A stretch of 64,000 nucleotides of DNA from Lanius collurio (taxonomy: Eukaryota > Chordata > Aves > Passeriformes > Laniidae): assembly GCA_020086605.1 (NCBI GenBank), contig JACBWW010000049.1:2318041-2382040 (forward strand), in the 5' to 3' direction. The notes beneath the pieces were generated by a model. That model was not told the origin of the DNA, ran no database searches, and worked only from the letters and a program-made list of their open reading frames with translations. The translations under genes were made by a program, and so were the position numbers. Below are positions 23,690 through 36,909 of this stretch, in pieces (the stretch's first letter is position 1; every line of letters begins with the position of its first letter).

Positions 23690-23965
23690 TCTTCCAACTT
23701 TTACTTAATACCTACTTATCACCTCTTTTGTGTGTTTTGCTTACTTACCTTATACTTACACATTTTACCTCCTTTAACATATCTATGCATAACCTATACA
23801 GTTTACTTATACATAACTCACTACTTACACAGCTTGCTCTACTTTTACCTATCACAGTACAAACACATTTTACTCACTTATGCTTACTTAACACAGCACT
23901 TGTACCTAACCCAGCACTTACACACTTTACTAACTTATCCACAATACAGCACATACACATTCTGC
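23690..23965. repeat. G-poor degenerate tandem array (ACTTACACA-like)
   Basis: About 275 bases are built from variants of ACTTAC, ACTTATACA, CACTTACACA and CATTTTAC (for example CACTTACACACTTTACTAAC and TTACTTACCTTATACTTACA). The plus strand is strikingly poor in G, so the minus strand is G/A/T with almost no C. The units drift in length (about 9 to 25 bases), so this is an old, imperfect minisatellite or a simple-sequence-derived tract. The long frame through it (23558-23986, Tyr/Leu/His/Thr-rich) is a product of this composition and not a gene. Confidence 0.65.
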
Positions 23966-26900
23966 AACTGCAGTGCAGGAGATTAAACCTCACTTGATCA
24001 GTCCCTCCTCTTTGTCCAAGAGCTCTGCACACACTTTTCAGAGAATAAGATTTGTTTTAGTCCTGTGCAGCATAGTCCTTTTTTAATCCACTCCTCATTG
24101 TCTTGGGACTTAGTTTTTCAGCTTCTTCTTTCCCAATTCTTTTTCAATCCAGCACAGTTTGCCTTTCAGCCCTTGATGCTCCAGATCCAGGCAAGCAGAG
24201 TCAAGACAACAAAACTCATCCAGTTAGTCAGGAAATCCAAACAACCACACAACAAACACCAGAGAGCAGATACAAACCTATCCCATCTCCCCCCTAACTG
24301 AGCCTCTGACTGGGCTTAAAGACCCTCCAGGAGCTGATCTCCTACAGCTGAAGGTGGCAGGCCAGGTGAAGCTGGTGAGGGTAATTCCAGCCTGGTGTCA
24401 CTCTGAGGGCTGCAATAGGAATAACTACAGATGGTTTGGCTGGGACACACTGTCATAGTTCAAAACACCTTACAACAGATATCCCTGGCTGTAAAAGCCA
24501 GGTAGAGAGTGAAAAAAATGATCTTTCCAACATTCTGTAGATTAGAAACTCATAACAATGGATGATATCTCAGAACCATTTTTTGTTTCCCAATAATTTC
24601 TATAAAAAGATATTTGGTCACAGAAAGAACTGCAACAGAGTTCCATGCCTTTGTCTCATTGAGACCTTGGAAGGAAACACTTCTGCTATTTCTTAACAAA
24701 CCTAAAATAAAATAGTCCCTCCACTACTGTTTCCTCATTTCTGTCTAGTGATTCCTTTAGAATCTTCTGCATGAATCTTATACTTCACATTCTTTGTAGC
24801 AACAATTCCCCAGACCATTTGAATAGTCTTTTTTTTTAAGTTGTTTTGAAAAGGTCAGTTGTTTCAAAAAATCTGTACAGATATGTTCCCAATTTGAAAC
24901 TAATGTATATTTTATGGCTTTGTCTCAGGGTTATTTCAGTTTTTTCTCTGCATGTGACATTCAGACTCTGATTTTTAGAAGAAAGTTAATAATACAATTT
25001 GATGAAGTAAATTTTATATTTTTCATTTGAACAACAGAAAAATTCATGCAGCACTTGACATGAAATAAATAAGTTATTCCAGTACAGCATCCTTACCATG
25101 ATCAATATTTGTTTAGACTGAGGATTTCAGGTTTGGGTTCAAAGCAACACTTTTAGCCATTATTATTTCAGGAGCTGAAAAATAACCCCTTTCATTCCAT
25201 ATCTATTCCTTCTGAGGTGCATTAAATTATTATTTATTTGTTTATGATTTTGAAAGACTACCAACAAAGCCAGGTAATGGATAAGGCTTTTATTTAGTCA
25301 GGAAAAATGTGAAGGAGCTGCTTCTCCCGAGTGACTTGAAACCACAAGTCTGTAAAACAAAGGTAGTTACCAAGTTACATAGTAATGATTGTGTTAATTC
25401 TTAAAAAATTTCAGTAACTGAATTTCAAAGATATTCAGAATCCATATCACGCTTATGGATTGCTAGTCATATAATCACATTAAATTTATAATGAAGAATG
25501 GTTGCTTCTTCAAGACACAATGATGTTGTAATATTTGTCACATATCAGGCCATCATAAAGAGGTTTATTAAAGTCCAACTCCTATATCATACCTCTAAAA
25601 CAGAAAAAATCCCCAAACCAATCAGGCAAAAGACCTCTACGTGTTTAACCATGTATTTAATATCATCAGTTAGAATAAAGCAGTACTAGAAAATGTCATC
25701 TATTCAATATATGCATTATAATATAATAAAGGCAAAATATTTACAACTTCACCATGTGATTTTCAGGTATTTTTCAAGCTTCCTTTCCTGTATGCTGCTC
25801 AAGGGAACCAAGCTGAAGGGAATTCACAGTGAGAGTGTTAATTCATCTGGGGTTTCTCTCACCATTACCTCTGCATAGGGTGGACAAGCCCAGTTATCCA
25901 CTGGGATGGCTTTGGCATCTCCACCTCTACAGATGTTTGTGGTTGCATGAGAAAGTAGAGTTTAGGCAGTTGAAAACCTTTCTTTGCTTCTCATCACTCC
26001 AATGAGTACATCTCATCAGAGGAAAGAGGGAAATTGAGCTGGTGTAATGAACTCATTGTGTTTTAGCAGTTGGGGTTGGAACCTGAGATATGCAAGAGCA
26101 GAAGAGCAAGTTTTTACTTCTTCTTCAGGTAACACTGAAGGTTTGTCCCTGGAAGGTGCTGGCTCATCTGGGGACAACCCTGTGAAGCACTTTTAAATGT
26201 GTTTAAATCACTTTAGGATCAGAACTAGTCTGCTCAATATCTTGTTTGTTCAAATCCTCAATCCTGGACCTAGAAGCCATAAAACATTTAGGTTTACAAT
26301 TCATCAGAGAAAACCAAAAACACCCTCCAATGAGGGTGTCCAATTTCAGTGTCTAATTAATATGAGTGATGGACATCAGGGCTTTTCACCCCCACAGCAA
26401 ATTACACAGTTCTGTGATTTCTACAGCTGTATTAATACATTTCCGGCACGTGAACTGAGACATTTTCATCTTGTGGATCACAGAAGAATTGATCTGTCCT
26501 TTGCAAGGAATTTTAGAAAGAGCACTGAAGAGTTGTCATTGCTCACATGATATTTCTTGTGCACACAGAAACCAGATTGATTTACCAAGAACATAACCCT
26601 TTCAGCTCCCAGTGCATACTAGCAGAGGTTGGGTTTAATTTGTTGGTTTTATTCTGTTTCTATGGAGTTTCTACTCCAAACAGGTCAAGCTAACTGCAGT
26701 GGGAGTGATGGACATGGACATTTTATGAAGTTCTTTTTCCTGAGTTTGTCTCAAGTCTGAAGCCTGGTGGCTTCTTTACAGAAGGAAGAGACCAAACTCA
26801 GGTGTGTTCCCCCAAGCTACTGAAAAGTGAGCCCATAATTTAAGAGGTCTTTGAATGGCATCTAAATAAATTACATATATGGTTGTATCAACATTTTACA

Positions 26901-29529
26901 CTATTGTGAGTCAAATCACTTTAATGTAAGATTAGTTCCTGATTCTTATTATACTAAACCTTTAATAGACTTACAATTTTGAAATTGAAAAGATCAAAGC
27001 AATCATAAGCAGTGTGTATAATACATAGTTTGGAAAGACTGGAATCTTTCTAGTATATGTTTTTCTTTATTTGTTAATCTGCAAGGAAGGAGCAACATTC
27101 TGTAATAACAGAGGGAAACAGGATTTAGCTACACAATATGGTATTCATAAGTCAGTTCCAGCCTATTCCCTCCCCTTTCTTCTCAGACACTCATAACTTT
27201 CTCAAAATAAATTTGAGGGGCTGGAAGTATCCATGCTTGGATTCAACTGAAAGGTAAATGTTTGGGGTTTTATATTATTTTTTTTTTATGTTAAGATGAT
27301 TAAGCGTGAATTAGTCAAGAGTGAACCTAACACATTTTTTTCTTGTATGTTTCAATTAAAAATGTAATTAGGACAAATAAAAAATGATTAACAATCAAAC
27401 CTTGAAACACAGACCTGTGAACATGCCTATGTGCATTTATATTAGGGAGCAGTGCTATTTGTTTTGAAGGCTTCATGTGGCTGCAGTTTTATGCAGAAAG
27501 CTGAGGATGTGCTCAGATGTTTTAAAACTGAGGACCATTCTTTGTTTTCCATGTAATAACGTAATTATCAAGGGAAATGTAGGAAAATACTAAAGGAATA
27601 TGAAAAGCATACATATGTTTCCTAGACACTTTTATTAAAATATATGCAAAGGAATTTTTATTTCCTTTTCTACTTGTTTTTCTCCCCAGTGGTTGTTTCA
27701 TTAACTTAATCTTAGTTTAATCTGTATCTTTCCAAATTTAAACAGCTGGAAGACTGGAACAACTGAAACAGTTTTCCTCAAGTCTCAATAAGATCTATGA
27801 AAAAAATTAAGTTTAAAGGAAACCAGACAACTAAGTCTAAAGTCATATATTCCTGAACTCAGCCCTTGCACTAAATTTAGGTGAAACACAACTGCATCCT
27901 AAACATTTCAGTATTTTCCAATTCTGAGGTAGTTTAAGATGGTAGGAATTGGTAAAAGGTGTTCCTGTTCATACTATTTTGTTGTTGTATCAACTGACAA
28001 AATAAGTGGTAAAAAGGAATTTGAATCTTGAGATGGAGTTAAATCTGAACGTTTAATCTGAAGTGCTACAATTTCTATCTTCTTAGTGCTGGATATTTCA
28101 ACTTTTTTTTTTTTCAGGATACAGATTTACAATTTTTTTTTTTTTCACATCTATCTAATCAGTGTGAAACTATTGCATATTTTGTGCAAAACTAGGAGAG
28201 GCATATATCCATTTTGCACTGGATGCAGATATGCTGATCAAAATTCTTATCATCAGCACAACTTCCCAAAGCTGTAGGTCCGATAGCAGCAGCTCATTAC
28301 AGTGCATTCTTTTGGTGTTTGATAAATATGAAAAGAGTCCTTGTGTTTACCTTAAAACATGTCCATATTTATGACTTTCAGAGCATCAGATTTCAGTCTT
28401 GAGTCCCATATTTGAATGTCATAACTTATATTCAAATTGCTTTACCCATTTTTATCAGTTTTAACCAGTGAATTAGCATACTGGCAGAGTCCAAAGTTTT
28501 ATCCCAGTTTGGTTTTTTGTTTTTTTTTTTACTTTTACAACTGAGTTTCAGGATCCAGTCTACAAATTCTGATTGATTTGGCACAATGACAGATTCTGAT
28601 TACGTTTTTTCTCCCTCCATGTCACAAAATCTGTCTTTCATGACTTGTCAAACAGTCTCTGATTAATTTGGCCGGGTGATTCATGGGGCAGAATCCAGCC
28701 TATTTCTTTTGCGTTTCCCAGGATGTTTTTGACAATTCACTGTGCACACTCCAGTACCCTGGCACTGCTCACTGGCAGAGTCCAGTGTGTTGTTCCTCAT
28801 CCATGGCTGGGGACTTGTGCTCAGCTTGATTCTGCTGTGAACATTTCTAACCAATATGTAACCCCTCTGCTTTTCAAGATCTCTACAAAATATTTTCCTA
28901 TTCACCATTTTGATGTTGCATTGTTTGCCTAACAGAGGATGCACCCTGGAAGTGAAAAGGCAACTCAGTAATTATCAGTATTTAACACAAGGTGATCCCA
29001 TACTGCTGCACTTGTGGTCAACAGTGATGAAGGTAGTGATTTTGAAGGGAAAACTAACATTGAAATGGAATGGATATGTTACTCTGTCCATGACTTCAAA
29101 GAAAAATGATTTAGAGAAATGGAGAAGACATGTTTCAACTGTTTATCTGGCTTTTTCCCCCAAATACATTACAGTCATTAGACAGGAAAAGTAGAGGACA
29201 GCAAACCTGATTGTACCCTAGATTTCAGTTAACCATGTATGACTGGAATTTGCCAAGTCTTCTCCATTCATCATGTATGTATCTGTACATACAATGAAAA
29301 CAGAATTGTTCTTCTCTTTTCCACCACTTGACTCTTTGGGACAATTCCTGGATCTTTAAATTGGTCAGTGAAGTTGACATGTCTGGTAAGGGTCAGTAGA
29401 ACCTACCAGATACTTTAACTTCTCATCTAATCAGCAATGGAGAAGTATCTTAGGGCCTTTCAAAATGAAAGAATGTTGAAAACAAGGTCTTGGCATTATA
29501 AGCCATTAAGCTAGCTTGGGTGTCTGTCC
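23966..29529. other. Long AT-rich non-coding stretch
   Basis: No recognised gene or transposon over about 5.5 kb. A perfect 8-bp hairpin with a 4-base loop lies at 26320-26339 (ACACCCTC CAAT GAGGGTGT). T runs occur at about 28103-28115 and 28133-28145. A 117-codon frame at 26197-26550 has no recognisable domain. Confidence 0.5.
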
Positions 29530-29835
29530 CAACCCTGGAAGCTTCTCTTCAACACACTTGGCCTTCTCCTCTGGACTGCTCTCAATCCTTTCTCTGCCCA
29601 GCTTGTGCTTGAGCTTGGGATTGCCCCACCCCAGGTTCAGTTCATTGCACTTGGCCTTGTAGAACTTCATGAGGTTTGCATGGTCCCACCTCTCAAGCCT
29701 GTCCAGGTCCCTCTGGATGACATCCTTTCCCTCCAGTGTGTCAGCTGCACCACACAGTTTGGGGTCATCAGCAAAGTGGAGGAGTCTGCACTCAATCCCA
29801 CTGTTTGTGCTGCCAACAAAGGTGTTAAACAGCAC
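29506..29835 (-). pseudogene. CR1 ORF2 reverse-transcriptase remnant
   Basis: About 109 codons are open. The product carries the palm signature F-A-D-D followed by PKLCGAADTLEG, then IQRDLDRLERW and LMKFYKAKCNELNLGWGNPK, and ESSPEEK near its end, all in the order of CR1 ORF2. F-A-D-D is the CR1 form of the Y/F-x-D-D catalytic motif that holds two of the metal-binding aspartates. Upstream in frame at 29836-29900, codons for the VPQ-type motif region are partly recognisable (SGVPQW in another frame), so a frameshift lies there. Fingers, endonuclease and C-terminal domains are missing. It cannot be active and is annotated as a relic. Confidence 0.88.
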
Positions 29836-29887
29836 CTAGTCCATGACAGGATCCCTGAGGAGCACCACTGAGGAACACCACTGAGGA
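29530..29887 (-). mobile_element. CR1 LINE internal fragment (reverse transcriptase region, minus strand)
   Basis: Read left to right (antisense to CR1) it shows CTCTGGACTGCTCTCAATCC, TTCATGAGGTTTGCATGGTC, CCACCTCTCAAGCCTGTCCA, GGTCCCTCTGGATGACATCC, ACCACACAGTTTGGGGTCAT and AGGTGTTAAACAGCACCTAG. This is the reverse-transcriptase part of CR1 ORF2 in antisense. The copy has neither the 5' end nor the usual 3' tail of CR1, so it is an internal piece. At 29848-29887 GAGGAGCACCACTGAGGAAC is partly repeated, giving a small local duplication. Confidence 0.92.
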
Positions 29888-30826
29888 TGACCAAGCACTC
29901 AGATTTCAATCACTGTTCTTAATAGAGGTGGTATTTGTAGGCCTTATCCAAATCTTCACTGACCTAGATCACTCCTGACACGGTATTTTCCTGTGAAAAC
30001 AAAAGGATTGATGTTAATGTACTTTTTTTAATTTCTGTCTTCAGCTCGGGCTATTTTAGAAGTTTGCTGTACTTTGTGCCATCTCAATTAAACTTGGCCA
30101 AGAGTACCACAGCAAGTGGGCTGCAGACCATGGCTGGTGTTAGCCAGCATAATCTGGTATGGGAAGGATATTTTAAATACAGTCAAACAAATGGTGCAAC
30201 CCATAAACTCCTGCCACTGCCCAAAATGGAACAGAAGATGAGTGAACCTTTGAAGTGAAAGGTGAGAGAACCTACTGTAATGCTGTATGATCTTTAAACC
30301 ATTTCCCTTTCCTGCCATGAAAGAGCTCTCTGAAGTGCATCTGCTTCACTTCCCCAGTCTTTGCTCTACACATGACAACTATTTCTCTGCTTTGTCCTTC
30401 CAAAATAAACATGTTTTCTTGTTAAGAAAAGGGAAGGAGTAGCAAAATTCATTTCCCTTTCTGAATTTTATGTCCAAGGGGTGGTCTGCAGCTTTGAGCC
30501 TCTTGGGCATGGGTTATTCCACATGGCTGATGTCACCCCCAGGGTGATTCAGGCTTCCTACCCTGAGTCTCCAAGAGCTTATCTTTCCCCACTGACTACA
30601 GGGGGAGCCATCAGTAATCAGGCTTCTGATCAAGGTGACTCAGTGACTGGGAAACCCAAGGCAGCTGAATCATAGCCTGAGGATTACTGAGTAGATTAAG
30701 AACTCGATGTTGCTTTTTAGGATTCAGCCTTGCATTTTCTCTCAATCAGGTTGAACCAGGGCTGAACACAGTGTTCTTTTTTCTGATATCCAAGGACATT
30801 ACTCATGTCCCTAGACATGAAATATG
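29888..30826. other. Non-coding stretch
   Basis: No recognised feature. Open frames at 30064-30258 and 30481-30675 have no domain. Confidence 0.45.
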
Positions 30827-30902
30827 AAAAAAAAAAAAAAAATTGAAAAAACACAAACAAACAACAACAACAAAAAAACCAAACCAAAAAAAAAAAAAAA
30901 AA
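30827..30902. repeat. A-rich low-complexity tract
   Basis: A run of 16 A (30827-30842), then ACAAACAACAACAACA-type repeats, then a run of 17 A (30886-30902). Read on the minus strand it makes Phe-rich spurious frames. It does not follow any recognisable retroposed sequence, so I do not call it a poly(A) tail. Confidence 0.85.
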
Positions 30903-32299
30903 GCAAAGACTTCCAACTACCCCCTTCCTCAAACAAAGGCCTCAGCCCTGTGTTTTGAAATGCAATTTGCTGAATGAGATTTTGATAAATGATGATTCTA
31001 CCATGCAAGGAAATAATAATCCACATCATTGTTTTAACATTCTTTAACAGTCTTCTTGCTCTGCTTCTGTTTCAGGGAAATACACCTTGTCTTCTTTAAA
31101 GCAGGAGGGCTTGACAGTTATTTTGAGAATGGATATCATAATATGAATTGTATAAGCATGTACAGAAGCATTTAAAACTAGCAGCATCTGAATATAACTT
31201 TGCAAAGTTACATTACTGTAATGTCAGGAGGATAAAAAATGTGTTCAGTGTTATGAAAAGAACAGATATCCTTATGCCATATACAGCCCTTATCATTTAA
31301 TGACATAACTGTTTTGCTGTTAGACAAGCGATCAAATTTTTTTTAATGTAAATAACCTTGTCTTAAATCTATTCCACTCTGATCGCTGTGTAACTGCAAA
31401 AAAAAAAAAAAAACAAAACAGTACAGCATAATTTTTAAATGGTTTTCAGTCTAGTGGAATAGGTGTCAGTTGTGGGTGTCTTTCAGATGCTGGAGGTTTT
31501 AATCTGAGCTAAGGAGATCAATGTGCAGAACAGGAAGCAAAAGTCATTGCAAGAGTCTTTGAGAAATTTTAGGCTTCTCTTCCCCTCCCAACCCTTTCAC
31601 TCCCCTGTGATCTTAAAAACAAACTGTTGCCCTTGGTAATGCTGTTTACATGTTACAGAGGATTTCTTCACATTTAGATAAGATTTAAACTAAAACTAAG
31701 TACCAGAACTATTTAAGGAGTTGCACCAAAGCTCCCTGAACTCCATGTAAAGGCTCCTGGGTTTTGCTTTGTGTTAATTTTTCAGCAAGCCATCTATACG
31801 TCCTCACCACTGAGCAGTCCTCAGATTCCTTCTGCTGTTTACTTTAAAGTTTTGCTCATTCCAGCCTCTTTCTGTGGCTGGGACGGTTGGGTTGAAGAGC
31901 TACAGAAATCACATGTCCTGAGACTGTGCCTGTACCACAGAAACTGCAGGTTTTGCTCTATGCAAAACCAGAAGAGCTTTTTGACAGAAGAAAGTACTGT
32001 CCTACTACAGTGCTTAGTAAGAGAAGCTCAAATCTGATGTGACATGTCATTTGATATGGATGACTCTGTCAGCATTTATCAAGGTACATGAGACCAGATT
32101 TCAACACATGGTGTCTTCTGGACATGGTGATTTCATTTGATTGTGATAATATTGAGAAGCTCTCTACAAATCAGCACCTGATACTAAAAACACCGAGAGG
32201 CTCAGAGAGATTGCAGCCTAAATTGACAAGGCAGGTGAAGGAGGGGAGGGGAAACAGGTGCCAAAAGAGGTAAAATAACCACCCTGCAAGGTAGGTAAA
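30903..32299. other. Non-coding stretch
   Basis: A run of 16 A lies at 31398-31413. No gene is recognised. A weak CR1-like block, GAGAGGCTCAGAGAGATTGC, at about 32195-32215 could be the eroded 5' part of the following CR1 copy. Confidence 0.45.
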
Positions 32300-32568
32300 T
32301 AGAAGACAGATAAAACAAGAGGAAATGGCCTCGAGTTGTACCAGTGGTTTAGATCAGACATTAGGAAAAAATTCTTGCCCACGAGGGTTGTCAAGCATTG
32401 GAACAGCTTCCCAGGGAACTGTAGAGGTCACAATCCCTGAAGGTGTTCAAAAAGCAGGTAAATGTGGCACTTAGGAACATGGCACACTTGGAAGTGGTAG
32501 GCTAATGGTTTGACTCGACCTTAGAGGCATTTTTCAACCTAAACAATGATATGATTCCATGTTTCTAA
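32300..32568 (+). mobile_element. CR1 LINE fragment, 3' 270 bp
   Basis: It reads GATAAAACAAGAGGAAATGG, CCTCGAGTTGTACCAGTGGT, TTAGATCAGACATTAGGAAA, GGTTGTCAAGCATTGGAACA, GGTGTTCAAAAAGCAGGTAA, ATGTGGCACTTAGGAACATG and TTTTTCAACCTAAACAATGA. It belongs to the 'gatgtggcacttagggacatgg' CR1 subtype, like the copies at 6419 and 17932. It is 5'-truncated and frame-disrupted, with a decayed terminal repeat (ATGATTCCATG). Confidence 0.92.
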
Positions 32569-35500
32569 GATGTGGAGCTGGTTTTCAGGCCTCTCAGCTG
32601 CCATCATGTTCATGCAACACTTTTCAACCCAGTTTCAAGTTAAGGCCTCCACAGCCAAATGCAAGGCTGGGACAGGAGGCAAAAAGTACTAAATAGTGTG
32701 TGCATTGCTTGGACTGTGAGATTGACCCTGGATCATGACAAATGGGGCTGGATTGCTGATCCTGATTCCATTGCTCTGCCTGAATGTGCTGAAATCTGCT
32801 GTTGTGTCCCAACAGTACCTTCGGAACAGCCTCCACATCAGCGCTGTGTGAGCAGCCCAACCACCCAAACCCAGCAACTCACTCATGCAAGCCCCCAAAA
32901 TAAACCATCATCTTTAGTTTTCTTAGAAGAAACTCTTGAGAATAAGGTGGGGAAGGTTTTCATGACTACTCACAAAGGAGATTGACTGAATGCAGGAATT
33001 TTCTTTAGAATGAAAACAGCCCCAATCCGAATGCCGGTGAACGTTTGCTTGGCTTTATGTTCCCTAATCATAATTTTGCAGTTTCAAATCCTTTGAAGCT
33101 CCAAGTTTTTGCCCTTTTTGGTGCTAAGGTGGGAAGAATCATGACAGACTGTTTGTTCTCTAAGAACAAGTACCTTTTCTGTTTTTTTATTTGTTTTGTT
33201 TCAAGTTTGGTTATATAATGATTCATAACTATACTAACACCCACAGACAGTGTCTCTAAAAACTGATTTAAACAAAATGTACTGCATTTTTCACCTTTTT
33301 CCATTGTTCTCAAGAACTGCATTTGTTCTCATTTAGCTTTAACAAAGATCAGATTGAGCTGGAACTTGGGTAAGGGAGGTGATAAGTTTGCAGATAATAA
33401 TGCATCTCATCAGTCGTGAATTGCACAAAATAATCTTCAGATAGGGGCATGTCATTCAAGAATTTACATGCTAGCACTTTAATTGTCAGAAGCTAGTTTC
33501 TATTAGGCAGATGGATTGAGAATGAGTAACAGCATTTCCCATTAGTGGAGGGAAAAAGAAAAAATAAGGTAAGTTCAAAAACATTAAGAAAATGTTTTGA
33601 TAATGTTGTTTAACTCAGCTTGTAATGAGAAAAAGAGCAAGACCTTAAGTGAATTAAGACCAAATCTGCTTTGTTTAGCAAATGCTTTCTATCTGCTTAG
33701 AACAAAAGATGTGTATGGAAAAAGATAGCAAATGAAAGATGTATTATACAGGAAAAAGTGTGAGAGAAGGAAAGATCTATTTAAAGGAATACTTTGAAAA
33801 GGGCTAAAAGAAGTTCTGTGAAAACCAGTGCCAATTTTTTTCTTTTTCTATGAAATTTGAATATTTCATTTTTTTCCAACCCATGCTGGTAAAAAGCCAG
33901 GTTTTCCTTCCTGTAATAAAGTGGACCAGAGGGGCCTTTGCTCTCTGAGTGGTTTGATTTGCATAGGGAAAGAACGTGGCTGCCAGACACAGGCCACAAA
34001 CTGGTCGCTCTTTTTGTGCTGTACTCAGATATTTTAGCGTTTCAGAGCATAAAGTGGGCCCTGTGTGGGACTAGAAAATTCCATGTCCACGCTGTGGTGT
34101 GCCCTGGCAAAGTATAACCCTCTGTTCCTGGGGAGCCGACCCTTTGGGCAGTGCTGGAACCATCCCAGCTCAGCCTGGTGATGCCATTTCACACTCTGCC
34201 CTAAATAAACATTAAGATATTAAAGGTTCACCACAGGCTCAGATTTCTGAGAAGCAGAGGATTTGGGCCACATGCTCACTTGGTATAATCTGGTTTCCAA
34301 GAGCAGATATCAGTGAACAGCACTAGTTTACATCAAATAATTTCATGTAACAGCTTTCCATGATCTTTCTTTGTCATTAAGGGCTTTTTCAATTGCTAGA
34401 CAAAGCTCTGCATGTCGCAATGGTGATAATACTTTGTACTGTTGTTCTTCACAGTTATCATCTGAAAGCATTTTTAATGTATTTATTATGCTTAAAAGAA
34501 ATAAATTATGAGGGAGCAACCCAGAGTCAGCTTAAAATTATTACAACCTGTTGTTTTGCAGGTGAGTAAAGAAAAATGAATCCATTTTGCCTAAGGTTAC
34601 TGTGAACCAGAAAAAAAAAAGAGGATTAAACTCAAGGTGATATGACTACTAATCTTTGGCTTTAATAACTGAACTGCAGCAGGTCCCACCTGGGCTCAGG
34701 GTTCTTGCTTGTCATTTAGACAAGTAATTGAATAAAAGCTAAAGCAAAGAATCTATCACCATTCTTGTTACATTTAGGGGGATTTCTTATCATGGATCTA
34801 AATGTGACATAAAACCCTAATGAATTTCTTGAGCAGTAGGATATGTTCTAGATGCTGTTTCCTGACCACGATGAAAAACTTTGGCCTTGATCTGTCAAAA
34901 TAAATACATAAGCACACAAAACTTGTGATTTAAAGACACTGATTGTTTACGTGTATTTAGTGTTTTATATGTCTGTGTTTGCAGCAACAGAGGTTCAGGG
35001 CTTCAGAATTAATTTGTCCCTCTCCTGCAATACTGTCCAGATACTCAGGGGTAGGGGAGTTCTGCTGTCATGCATGGTTTAAAAATCATTTTCATACTTA
35101 CAGAAAGTATTGAAACATTTTATCTTAACACTTGAAATTGCTGACTTTTGCCATGCTGTCCCATGTTTTTATCTATGATAGCTCTGATCATCTTAGCTTT
35201 CTGTACTATCTGTGGAAATATATGACAAAACTCTCCATTTTTTTATAATTTCCTTAAAAAACCCCCGTGGCTAATCTGTAATTTGTTTGCTTGCTGTTCA
35301 CATATTTTCTACAGCTTCTTTTTCTACAGTTGTTTAGGTTTTTTAAAATTTTGTGTTCTATTTTTGAAATTCTAGCATGGGTTTTTTTGAGAAACACACT
35401 GATAACATCCCGATTTCTAATGCCTAATAGCAATTGGTGTCCTAATTAAAAATGGTCTTGTATACCTTGAACTGGTGAGATATTTTTCCTCAGAAATATT

Positions 35501-36671
35501 TTCACATTATCCCACAGAAATATTTTTATAACAAATATACAGAATAATAACTTCTTTTTTTCTGAATAAAAAATAATTTCTGAAATCAGTCACTAGTAAC
35601 AACTAAAAGTTTTTATTTAAGTTCAGCGAAACTGAAATTTTTATATGTTTTTTTCTTCTCACTAGAAACTGAGTTTGAATGACTTTCGAACAATATTTTG
35701 TCTTGTTTTGAGAAAGAAGAAAATTTAAAAATTCATTAGTCCTATATGTAAGGGTTGGATCACATTTTTCGTCACTATTTTAAAAATATAATCTTAATAA
35801 AGACTCTAAGGAGATATATATATATATTAATAGTTACTTTCTGTTTTGGTTTCTTTGCTTGTTATAAAACTCCACAGTCTTTAAGAACTGCACATACATG
35901 TTTGAAGAAAGGAGGATAAAGTTCTAATCTTCCTGATTTATTACCTGTTCTAAAGCATCGCTCTTGAAAAACCCCCAAAATTATTATTTTTTTTTTTTAA
36001 AAAAGGAGCAGCATCTTCCTTCTTTCTTTCTTGTTTTTTCTCCCCTGTCTCCCTGCAATTCTTACAGGTTTGCTATGTAACTCTACTTTTTTTTAGGGAA
36101 TATTTGAGTGTTCATGGGAATATCTTCTGGCCATCCCCTGTATGGATGCACACTTCCAAATTATTCTTCCGGTGTAGACTAAGAAGATAAATGAACTTTC
36201 CCACTGCTTAGTCCATGTTGTTTTATAAATAAACCCTCTAAATGAAGTTAGATGGACCAAGTCATAAAAACACCCATTTCCCTTTAGTGTTTGTGAAGGG
36301 CATCCATGGGGACCAGCAGTGTTTGTGCACACACAGAGTCATATCCCCCCATCAACTGCTTCTTCCTGTCTTGGGTAGAGATAAAGCTTATCAGATAGAA
36401 AGCCACTTCCATGCACCACCACTCTGTGCTGGTGGGAGATTCTCATGTGTAGGAACGTCATCAGTTGTGGCCAGAGTTTTCTTTGTGTCATGGCAGCTTA
36501 TTAGGCTGGTGGCTGATTTCAAACCTGGTTTTTCCAGTGACTTCAGTAAGATTTAGATCAAATGCCTTGAGGTGCTTGTTGTCTGAGATATTTTGCTGAA
36601 CATAGAAAATCAATCCCTTTAAGACACAAAATGCCTGATTGGCAGGATATACATGGCCAAGCTAAAATGGG
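32569..36671. other. AT-rich non-coding stretch
   Basis: No recognised gene or repeat in about 4.1 kb apart from short A or T runs and a (TA)n at about 35814-35828. Overlapping frames at 32624-32985 on both strands show no known domain. Bases about 34350-34560 look like mixed-composition unique sequence of the kind seen in conserved non-coding DNA, but this cannot be judged from one genome. Confidence 0.45.
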
Positions 36672-36772
36672 TTTTGAGCCAGCTGGTCTAGTGGGAAGTG
36701 TCTCTGCCCATGGCAGGGGATTGGAACTGGAGGATCTCTAAGGTCCCTTCCAACCCAAACCATTCATTAATC
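36672..36772 (+). mobile_element. CR1 LINE 3' tail
   Basis: It reads AGCTGGTCTAGTGGGAAGTG, CTGCCCATGGCAGGGGATTG, GAACTGGAGGATCTCTAAGG and CCCTTCCAACCCAAACCATT. Only the last 100 bases of CR1 are present, a severely 5'-truncated insertion. It lies 137 bases upstream of the first copy of the 307-bp direct duplication but is not part of it. Confidence 0.92.
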
Positions 36773-36909
36773 TGGTTTTTTTTCTGATTCTATAGCTGAA
36801 GTAATACTATATGCTTTCTGTTTAGTTTGACTGACAAAATGATGTCATGAAGCCATGAATAAACTTCCTGAACATCAAAAGATAAAGAGTTAAACCAAAT
36901 TTCCTATGG

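Noticed and set aside
23558..23986. 142-codon frame rich in Tyr, Leu, His and Thr
   Set aside because: Explained by the G-poor degenerate array, which is depleted in stop codons in this frame.
26320..26339. Hairpin as a microRNA precursor or terminator
   Set aside because: The stem is only 8 bp, far too short for a precursor, and bacterial-type terminators do not apply here.
30827..30902. A-rich tract as the poly(A) tail of a processed pseudogene
   Set aside because: No gene-like sequence precedes it on either strand, and it is a compound A/CAA repeat.
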